Source: Lotus japonicus
Taxonomy: Eukaryota > Streptophyta > Magnoliopsida > Fabales > Fabaceae
Length of the DNA stretch: 64,000 nt
Reading direction: 5' to 3'
Assembly (NCBI RefSeq): GCF_012489685.1
Contig: NC_080042.1
Location: 24,690,150-24,754,149 of the forward strand
Below, in pieces: positions 1 through 7,253 of this stretch (position 1 is its first letter; each line of letters starts with the position of its first letter). The notes beneath the pieces were generated by a model, which did not search any database, was not told the DNA's origin, and saw nothing but the letters and a program-made list of their open reading frames with translations. A program made the position numbers and the translations under genes.

Positions 1-395
1 AGCAAAGGTTTGCTCGGAGGGTGGCTCTTCATGAACAAGAACAGAGAAATAAGCTTCTTGAAGCTATTGAAGAAGCCAAGAGAAAGAAAGCTCAAGCAGA
101 AGAAGCTGCACGTCAAGCAGCAGCTCAAGCTGAACAAGCCAGACTAGAGGCAGAACGACTTGAAGCTGAGGCTGAAGCCCTTAGATGCCAAGCACTTGCA
201 CCAGTAGTGTTTACTCCTGCTGCTTCTGCTTCCATTCCAGATCCTCAAGCTGCTCAGAATGTTCCTTCCGGTTCTACTCAGTCCAGCTCATCCAGACTCG
301 ACATCATGGAACAGCGTCTTGACATTCATGAATCCATGCTAATTGAAATGAAGCACATGATGATGGAACTTCTGCGTCGAACTGATAAACCCTAG
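1..395 (+). CDS. ORF3 C-terminal fragment of SIRE-0 (partial)
   Basis: The frame enters from outside the window (first whole codon at 3) and stops at 393-395. The visible ~130 residues are the C-terminal tail of the third Sirevirus ORF: a long Ala/Glu/Arg/Lys coiled-coil stretch (EAARQAAAQAEQARLEAERL), a Pro/Ser-rich linker, and a final amphipathic segment ending RRTDKP. The same tail ends ORF3 of SIRE-2 (stop at 26175). The function of this ORF is not known; by position it is often called env-like, but no membrane segment is visible here. Confidence 0.85.
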   Translation, partial: QRFARRVALHEQEQRNKLLEAIEEAKRKKAQAEEAARQAAAQAEQARLEAERLEAEAEALRCQALAPVVFTPAASASIPDPQAAQNVPSGSTQSSSSRLDIMEQRLDIHESMLIEMKHMMMELLRRTDKP

Positions 396-596
396 TTTTA
401 GGATCTCTTCGTTTTTCTTTTTTCTTTAACGTTGTTTTATTTTTGTTAACTTCTGTTTCTTTTTATTTATTTATTCTACTTTGTTCGTTTGTGATTATCT
501 ATGCATAATCTATATATATTTGTGTCACATATGTTTGCAAAAATCTTTTTATTCATAATATCTTTATGTTTACATCATACATTCTTTCCCTAAAGT
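396..596. other. AT-rich spacer between convergent ORF3 and ORF4
   Basis: About 200 bp of T-rich sequence on the + strand separates the stop of ORF3 from the stop of antisense ORF4. It contains TTTATTTATTTATT-type runs that read as AATAAA-like words on the - strand, so it could hold polyadenylation signals for ORF4. No ORF is supported. Confidence 0.5.
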
Positions 597-989
597 CTAG
601 AATGGAGGACCCCTCCTCATTTTTCTGCACTCCTGGCGCTGCTCTGACCTATCCTTCTCCAGACGCTCCAGTGCATGCTGGATGTTGCTGAGCCTGTTCT
701 TTAGCTCATCCCTCTCCAGAATCTCTTCTGAAGTCTTGAGCTTCTCTTCCAAACTCTCTTTTTCTTCCAGCAGCTTGAGTTCAAGCCGGCTGAGTTCTTG
801 CACCTCCTCAACGAAGGCAAGAAATTCCCTCAGGTCTCTCTCCAACTCTGGACGCAGGTCCTCCTCCAGCAGTGTCCGTGTTAGCTCCGAGATGGTCGTT
901 GTACCCTCTGGATGCCTGATGTTCAGGAACAAGTCCTCCTCGAAGACCTTCTTCCTCAGCTCTTCTAGTACTACGATATATGATGCCAT
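597..989 (-). CDS. antisense ORF4 of SIRE-0, 130-aa coiled-coil protein
   Basis: A 130-codon ORF on the strand opposite to gag, pol and ORF3, lying between ORF3 and the 3' LTR. The product starts MASYIVVLEELRKK, is rich in Glu, Leu, Lys and Arg, and residues ~60-115 form a predicted heptad coiled coil (LELKLLEEKESLEEKLK). The ATG has a good plant context (A-rich before, G at +4) and lies ~54 nt from a TATA box on the same strand. The same ORF is intact in SIRE-2 and, with substitutions but no indel or stop, in SIRE-3. I do not recognise a family. It could be a transduplicated host fragment or an additional retrotransposon ORF; the opposite strand is also open over 123 codons with Ser-rich low-complexity content, which I take as the shadow. 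Confidence 0.6.
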   Translation of the reverse strand: MASYIVVLEELRKKVFEEDLFLNIRHPEGTTTISELTRTLLEEDLRPELERDLREFLAFVEEVQELSRLELKLLEEKESLEEKLKTSEEILERDELKNRLSNIQHALERLEKDRSEQRQECRKMRRGPPF

Positions 990-1042
990 TTTTTTTCTTA
1001 CTGAAAGTTGTTCGAGGTGTGAAGCTTACCTCTCTCTCCAAC

Positions 1043-1055
1043 GCTTTATATAGGC
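1043..1055 (-). promoter_or_regulatory. TATA box of antisense ORF4 (SIRE-0)
   Basis: Reads CCTATATAAAGC on the - strand, ~54 nt upstream of the ORF4 ATG. The short spacing leaves a leader of about 25-30 nt. The box is kept in SIRE-2 and, as CCTATAAAAAGC, in SIRE-1 and SIRE-3. Confidence 0.5.
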
Positions 1056-1483
1056 TTCACTTTCTCTCTGAAAGTTAATGCTCCTACAGTTTCTCGAGGT
1101 TAAGTTCTTGGTAACTGCCCTTCTCTTTACTCCCTTGACCGGTGATAAACGTTCTTCTCTTGCATTAACTCTTCTATTTATTTCGCCTAACTCTGATTCT
1201 TGCATAATTTTCATTTTCTTTAAACTTAGACCTTCTCTAAGGGGGAGTACCTTGTACTTCAAGCTAAGTTTTTCACACCCCAAGCTTTTTGCTTATGACA
1301 AAAAGGGGGAGTACACCCAGTTTTTGATGTGTAAGATGTGTTAGTGTGATTTATTTTTTTTCTTTTGGAGAATTTAAGAGTTCCACCTTCATGACCATAG
1401 ATGTGTCACTGGGCAAATACAAGGAATACATTTCACTTCTTCTGAAGTGATTCTAGTTGACTCTGATACCCAAGACTCTGATA

Positions 1484-1599
1484 CCTTGTCCGTGACTCTG
1501 ATTACTTATGTACCTTGTCCGTGACTCTGATTACTTATGCGCCTTGTCCGTGACTCTGATTACTTATGCGCCTTGTCCGTGACTCTGATTACTTATGCG
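1484..1599 (+). repeat. 29-bp tandem repeat, 4 copies (SIRE-0)
   Basis: Four head-to-tail units starting CCTTGTCCGTGACTCTGATT at 1484, 1513, 1542 and 1571. SIRE-2 has the same four; SIRE-1 and SIRE-3 have a single unit, so the expansion is specific to the SIRE-0/SIRE-2 subfamily. Confidence 0.9.
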
Positions 1600-1867
1600 C
1601 TCTGATTACTCGATTTTCATCTATGTTATAAGTTTTTCACTCTGAACTCTTATATCATTTAGCTCAGAATCTAGACTTTACTAACGTTTTCATCAAGTAT
1701 TAGATTTAGGGGGAGCTAAGCTCAGAATCAAGCAGTGACTTGAATTCAGAATGAGCAAGATAAACTATTCACATCAGGATAAGTCTTATTCTATATCTCT
1801 AAACTCTGAGTGAATTCAGTTTAATGTTTAAGAATTGTTCATCAAAAATCTTAGTTTTGTCATCATC

Positions 1868-1881
1868 AAAAAGGGGGAGAT
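1868..1881 (+). other. terminal polypurine tract of SIRE-0
   Basis: AAAAAGGGGGAGAT directly before the TG of the 3' LTR, the expected site of plus-strand DNA priming. Confidence 0.85.
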
Positions 1882-3091
1882 TGTAAGATCAAGTTTTGAT
1901 CTAGTAGTACAACTCTATGTTTTGATGATTACAAGTTAACCTTTTGATATGAACAATTGTGGTACTCTAACGTGTTTTTCTGAGTGTGCTATTCACAGGC
2001 TCTGACCTCAACTCAATCTCACACAAATCAAAAGCACTGTGTATAAAGAGCAACCCAAGCAACGCTTTCGCATTCACCATGTTCAGTATGAACAGTGGAA
2101 AAGCTTCAGAAGTTCTGAAGTTATACAAACTCTGATGTGGACTCAGTCACTAGAAGCTCTGAAGATCCAGAAAGTCTGATAACCAAGAAACACTGAAGGC
2201 TCAGATATTCTGATGGTGTAGAAGACTCTGAAGATCCAGAAGCTGAATAGTGGAAACTCTGATGTCCAGAAGCAAGATACTCTGAAGACCACGTTCTTCC
2301 CTCTGAGTTCAGAATCAGAAGAAACAATGGTCAGAGGATCTGGGCTTTCCCTCTGACTCTGATCAACCGGCTTCACAAGTTCCAATATGAAGCATTCCCC
2401 TGATCAGAAGTCTCCTAGGTTTAAAGGTCAAGTCTCTATCCAAGTACAAAAGCAACTGTACCTTCCTGACGACCTACCTAACAGTCTCAGACACAGCAGA
2501 AGCTGGATTTTCCAGAACTGCCCTCCAACGGTAGCATTTCCCATGCAACGCTCAACCCTAATCCTTGGAGTATATAAAGAGGCTGAAGACTGAAAAAAGC
2601 GGCTAGAAGCATTTACATACGCGCAAGACAAACTTAAATTCTTCTAAGCTTTCTTTCATCCGAAAATTCATTGAGTTTACTATTAGCTTTTTAGAAGCAA
2701 ATCTCTTGTAAACAATTCTTTGATAAACAGTTTGTTTAGTTCCTTTAGGAGATCAAGGTTGATCGGATCCTAGAGAAGACTAAGAGAGTGAATCTTAGTG
2801 TGAGCTAAGTCAGTGTAATTGTTAGTCACTTGTAGGTTTCAAGTGCAGTTGTAACTCTTACCTGATTAGTGGATTGCCTTCATTCTAAGAAGGAAGAAAT
2901 CACCTTAACGGGTGGACTGGAGTAGCTTGAGTGATTTATCCAGTGAACCCGGATAAAATCCTTGTGTGCTTTTCTATCTCTTATCTTTAGCACTTAAGTT
3001 CTCGAAAGATTTGTCAAAATCTTTAAGGTGGAAGTTTTATACTGAAAACGTTATTCAAACCCCCCCCTTTCTACCGTTTTTCATACCTTCA
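1882..3091 (+). repeat. 3' LTR of SIRE-0 (1210 bp)
   Basis: Starts TGTAAGATCAAG and ends CATACCTTCA. Contains a TATA box TATATAAAG at 2571-2579 and many TCTGA/TCAGA words in U3. It is nearly identical to both LTRs of SIRE-2. The ORFs inside it on either strand are not maintained between copies as proteins and are treated as chance. Confidence 0.93.
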
Positions 3092-3259
3092 GCCGAGCCC
3101 TATTAGGGGGGAGGAGGAAAATTTCCTTTTCCGAAAAACTTGTCTTTCGCGCTAGATTATCGTACCTTAGAGTATAGATTACTTCGTGTAACCTTAGTAA
3201 GTATCGATAGCTTAGTTCTCGATAGATTCTGATAGTATTTCTGTGACTTTGCTTTAAAG

Positions 3260-3337
3260 GAACTTTTGAGGAATTTCCTGAGGCGCAACGCTTTGCTTGT
3301 GAGGAAGAGTTTGAAGTTCACCCTGGAGAATCTACAG
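3260..3337 (+). other. 78-bp exon-like island in LTR_A (candidate untranslated/leader exon)
   Basis: Flanked by an acceptor-like GCTTTAAAG and a donor-like CTACAG|GTGAGG. Exactly 78 bp long here and in LTR_B, C (46777-46854), D (52447-52524), E (58117-58194) and the diverged inverted LTR_F (61417-61494). Two of three frames are open. Splicing is inferred, not shown. LTR_C has CCG instead of CAG before the donor. Confidence 0.35.
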
Positions 3338-3999
3338 GTGAGGGCTTCTCACTGAATCTCTAGTTAATGCTTAGGGTCGATGTTTCGACATTGTTTACTG
3401 TTTATGCACTGGAATTGTGGGTGATTGGAAAATGTTTTCTGAGGCTTCGGCTGACAATGTAGATGATGCATCTACTGAATGTTTTTGATGAGTGAATGAC
3501 ATGCTAAGTGCTAATTGGGTAATTTAGGATGTGTGGTGCATGCCTTATATGCTAGGTGCTATGTGGTTATTGCTTAAGATATTGACATATGACATGTTGA
3601 TTGATTATGATGAGCTAATTCTGCTTTTGCACTATAATCTGAGTTTCTGAACGGTGAGAAAAGCGGGCAGGTCATGCCGATTTTATTTTGAGAGTTTTGA
3701 GAAAGCTTGAAAGGACGAATGAGATTCGGGCCTTGTTGTGGTGTTGTATGGATCGAGACATTCTCTGGAGTCATTTGGGGATTAGGAGATCCCGAGAACT
3801 TATAGGATTCGCGATGAGACTAAAAGGATAATTATTTTGTAAAGAAAACTCATAAGACATTAAACAACCTCTAAATCTTTAAGTAATGGTAATAATCTCG
3901 GAAGGAAGCTTTGGATGCAAATCATAGTTTTGGAAAACGAGAAGTGTCGTCGGATCCCAGCATTGAGAAAGTTGAGGGGCTTCGAGTATGTAGATGTTG

Positions 4000-4098
4000 T
4001 GTTGCTGTTGGAGCAGCGTTTGTTGTTGTGCTGTTGGAGCAGCTATTGTGGTTGTGCTGTTGGAGCAGCTATTGTGGTTGTGCTGTTGGAGCAGCTAT
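4000..4098 (+). repeat. ~27-30-bp GCTG/CAGC hairpin minisatellite, LTR_A
   Basis: Four units each carrying GCTGTTGGAGCAGC, where GCTG and CAGC can pair across a 6-nt loop. The chance ORFs translating it as Leu/Cys/Trp-rich protein are not genes. Confidence 0.85.
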
Positions 4099-4123
4099 GT
4101 TGTTGGGTGTATCTTCGACTTTG

Positions 4124-4615
4124 CGGCGCGAATCCGTATGTCCAAACCCGACGGGTTGGGCCGATTCGGCAATAATTGTTGACACGCGCGAATCCGTATA
4201 TTCAATCCGATGGATTGGATCGATTCGGCGGTAGTCACTCAGGCACGCGTGAGTCCGTATGTTCAATCCGATGGATTGGATCGATTCAGCGATTGCCATT
4301 TTACCTCGCGTGAATCCGTATGTTCAATCCGAGGGATTGGATCGATTCAGCGACAACTTTTCGACACGCGCGGATCCGTATGTTCAATCCGATGGATTGG
4401 ATCGATTCGGCGATAGTCATTGGACACGCGCAACGTCCGTATGTTCGACTCCTTTGAGTGAACCGACTTGGCGTTGTCATTTGTTGCGTGTGCGAGTCCG
4501 TACGTCCATCCCGATGGGTTGGATCGACTCGACATGCCTAATTGTGGGAGTTGCGTGTGCGAGTCCGTATGTTCAACCCAAGGGGTTGGATCGACTTGAC
4601 ATGCCTAATCGTTGG
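4124..4615 (+). repeat. ~61-bp tandem repeat with covarying hairpins, LTR_A (8 units)
   Basis: Units of 60-64 bp start at (G)CGAATCCGTATGTTC and carry two nested inverted repeats: an outer arm CGAATC/GATTCG and an inner arm CAATCC-GAT-GGATTG. Units differ, but the arms change together: outer TGAATC/GATTCA in unit 4, CGAGTC/GACTCG in unit 7; inner AACCC/GGGTT in unit 1, CAACCC/GGGTTG in unit 8, ACTC/GAGT in unit 6. The outer-arm mismatches in units 3, 5 and 8 are all G-U pairs when read as + strand RNA. LTR_B has the same array; LTR_C, D and E lack it. Confidence 0.85.
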
Positions 4616-5393
4616 GCTATCCTGGGGATAAGTCCGGGAAACCGGTAGTTTCCGAGTATGTGATACTCTTTGCTTGTTGAGCAGTTGTGACCATCGGATT
4701 GAGATGAGTCGGATGATCCGGAGATCATCATGAGTTACTATGTTGATGTGAAGAAGTGTCTTTTGTCGCAGAATCGACTTTACCTTAGGGTAAGATTTTA
4801 GAGACTTTAATTTACCTAGAACACGTGGCGACGTGTCGAGTGAGATTCGGAGACGTTGTTTGACTAATCATCCTGCATTCATGCATACTAATTTAGTTGT
4901 CGAGTGTGATTGTTATTTGTTAATCCTATTTGGAACATGTTAATTGTTATTATTGCTGTTAAGTTCATTATGGAATATGCAACCCTAGGATGTTATCCCT
5001 AGCTATAAGCCTAAGTGGCTATCCTATTATCTGTATCTATCCTTGCTATTATTTACATAATTCTTTGGAGTTGACCCTCGCGTCTTCTGTGTGTGCTTTG
5101 GCGAACAAACGCCCTTTGTCAGATGTCTTTGGCGGACTAGTTCACGACGGTTCACCCTTCGGGGGAAACTAGAGTTGGGATGCTGGAACAGGAGCGCATC
5201 GCGATAGCGAGCGGAGGACGGAGGTTGTACCTAGACTTAGTCGTTCTGGATTCAGATTCGGACGACGATCACGCTAGCATGTAGGATTGAGTGTTAGTGT
5301 GAGCTCCTCGAGATGGGATTAGTGTAGGAGTAGAGTCTTAGCTCTGAACATCATTTGTTTCATTCGGGACAGGGTAGTTTCCCACCTATAGCT

Positions 5394-6512
5394 TGAAGGT
5401 ATGAAAAACGGTAGAAAGGGGGGTTTGAATAACGTTTTCAGTACAAAACTACCACCTTAAAGATTTTAACAAATCTTTTCGAGAACTAAGTGCAAAGGAT
5501 AGAGATAGAAAAGCACACAAGGATTTTATCCTGGTTCACTTGATAAATCACTCAAGCTACTCCAGTCCACCCGTTAAGGTGATTTCTTCCTTCTTAGAAT
5601 GAAGGCAATCCACTAATCAGGTAAGAGTTACAACTGCACTTGAAACCTACAAGTGACTAACAATTACACTGACTTAGCTCACACTAAGATTCACTCTCTT
5701 AGTCTTCTCTAGGATCCGATCAACCTTGATCTCCTAAAGGAAAATCAAACAACTGTTTGAGGTTGGTGTTTACAAGGGTTTGCTTCTGAATAAGCTGAGT
5801 GTAAACTAAATAAATTACAAGATGAAAGAAAGCTTAGAATATTTTGAATATCTTGCACGTGTGTTGCTTCTTGTATTCACTTCTCTTCTAGCCGCTTCTT
5901 TCAATCTTCAGCCTCTATATATACTCCAAGGATTAGGGTTGAGCGTTGCATGGGAAATGCTACCGTTGGAGGGCAGTTCTGGAAAATCCAGCTTCTGCTG
6001 TGGCTGAGAACGTTAGGTAGGTCGTCAGGAAGGTACACTTGCTTTTGTACTTGGATAGCGACTTGACCTTTTAACCTAGGAGACTTCTGATCAGAGGAAT
6101 GCTTCGTATTGGAACTTGTGAAGCCGGTTGATCAGAGTCAGAGGGAAAGCACAGATCCTCTGACCATTGTATCTTCTGATTCTGAACTCAGAGGGAAGAA
6201 CATGGCCTTCAGAGTTTCTTGCTTCTGGACTTCAGAGTTTCTAGCGACTGAGTCCTCATCAGAGTTTGTATAGCTTCAGATCTTCTGAAGCTTTTCCACT
6301 GTTCATACTGAACATGGTGAATGCGAAAGCGTTGCTTGGGTTACCCTTTATACACAGTGCTTCTGATTTGTGTGAAATTGAGTCAGGGTCAGAGCCTGTA
6401 AATAGCACACTCAGAAAAACACGTTAGAGTACCACAATTGTTCATATCAAAAGGTTAACTTGTAATCATCAAAACATAGAGTTGTACTACTAGATCAAAA
6501 CTTGATCTTACA
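5394..6512 (-). repeat. 3' LTR of SIRE-1
   Basis: On the - strand starts TGTAAGATC (6512) and ends TTCA (5394). TATA box near 5913-5923 on the - strand. Compared with SIRE-3 it lacks ~100 bp between two CTTCAGAG direct repeats and carries a ~65-bp segment that SIRE-3 lacks, so the two belong to different LTR variants. Confidence 0.95.
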
Positions 6513-6526
6513 ATCTCCCCCTTTTT
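6513..6526 (-). other. terminal polypurine tract of SIRE-1
   Basis: AAAAAGGGGGAGAT on the - strand directly before the 3' LTR. Further AGGGGGAG tracts lie at ~6680, ~7000 and ~7055. Confidence 0.85.
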
Positions 6527-7253
6527 GATGATGACAAAACTAAGATTTTTGATGAACAATTCTTAACCATTAAACTGAATTCACTCAGAGTTTAGAGATA
6601 TAGAATAAGACTTATCCTGATGTGAATAGTTTATCTTGCTCATTCTGAATTCAAGTCACTGCTTGATTCTGAGCTTAGCTCCCCCTGAATCTAATACTTG
6701 ATGAAAACGTTAGTAAAGTCTAGATTCTGAGCTAAATCATATAAGAGTTCAGAGTGAAAAGCTTATGTCATAGATGAAAAACGAATAATCAGAGCGCATA
6801 AGTGATCAGAGTCATGGACAAGGTATCAGAGTCTTGGGTATCAGAGTCAACTTAGAATCACTTCAGAAGAAGTGAAATGTATTCCTTGTATTTGCCCAGT
6901 GACACATCTATGGTCATGAAGGTGGAACTCTTAAAATCTCCAAAAGAAAAATAAGTCACACTAACACATCTTACACATCAAAAACTGGGTTTACTCCCCC
7001 TTTTTGTCATAAGCAAAAAGCTCGGGGTGTGAAAAACTTAGCTTGAAGTACAAGGTACTCCCCCTTAGAGAAGGTCTAAGTTGAAAGAAAATGAAGACGA
7101 TGTAAGAATCAGAGTGAGGCGATAATAAATAGAAGAGTTAATGCAAGGGATGAACGTTTACCACCGGTCAAGTGAGTAAATAGAAGGGTCAGTTACCAAG
7201 TACTTAACCTCGAGAAACTGTAAGAGCATTAACTTTCAGAGAGAAAGTGAAGC
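6527..7253. other. SIRE-1 non-coding region with relic ORF4 promoter
   Basis: Same region as 990-1867 in SIRE-0, with three extra polypurine tracts. The ORF4 leader and TATA-like box (CCTATAAAAAGC at 7252-7263, + strand) remain, but the ORF4 body is gone: only ATGGCATCA (7315-7323) is left before the deletion joint. No gene here. Confidence 0.6.

Larger units (their letters stand above)
990..1867. other. SIRE-0 non-coding region between ORF4 and the terminal polypurine tract
   Basis: Holds the ORF4 leader and promoter at its left, then three extra polypurine tracts of the AAGGGGGAG type (about 1239-1250, 1300-1312 and 1705-1717) upstream of the terminal one, and a 29-bp tandem repeat. Repeated polypurine tracts before the 3' LTR are a reported feature of Sireviruses. 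Several short ORFs on both strands are not credible as genes: they are low in complexity and not maintained in SIRE-1 and SIRE-3. Confidence 0.6.
1..3091 (+). mobile_element. SIRE-0: right end of a Sirevirus-like Ty1/copia element
   Basis: Only the 3' part of the element is inside the window: the end of ORF3, antisense ORF4, a non-coding stretch with several polypurine tracts, and the 3' LTR. It matches SIRE-2 (from 25781 on) almost base for base. The LTR ends ..TTCA and is followed by GCCGA at 3092-3096, the same 5 bp that flank SIRE-2 on both sides, so SIRE-0 sits at the same target position in LTR_A as SIRE-2 does in LTR_B. The element body and its own left flank are outside the window. 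Confidence 0.93.

Noticed and set aside
682..1053. 123-aa Ser-rich ORF on the + strand
   Set aside because: Exact shadow of antisense ORF4: low-complexity Ser/Leu content is the complement of Glu/Lys codons.
2121..2631. Short ORFs in SIRE LTRs on both strands (also in the other LTR copies)
   Set aside because: U3/R sequence rich in TCTGA words gives chance frames; not coding.
3911..4648. Leu/Cys/Trp-rich and 'SIRWIGSIRR' type ORFs over the LTR_A repeats
   Set aside because: By-products of minisatellites open in several frames on both strands.
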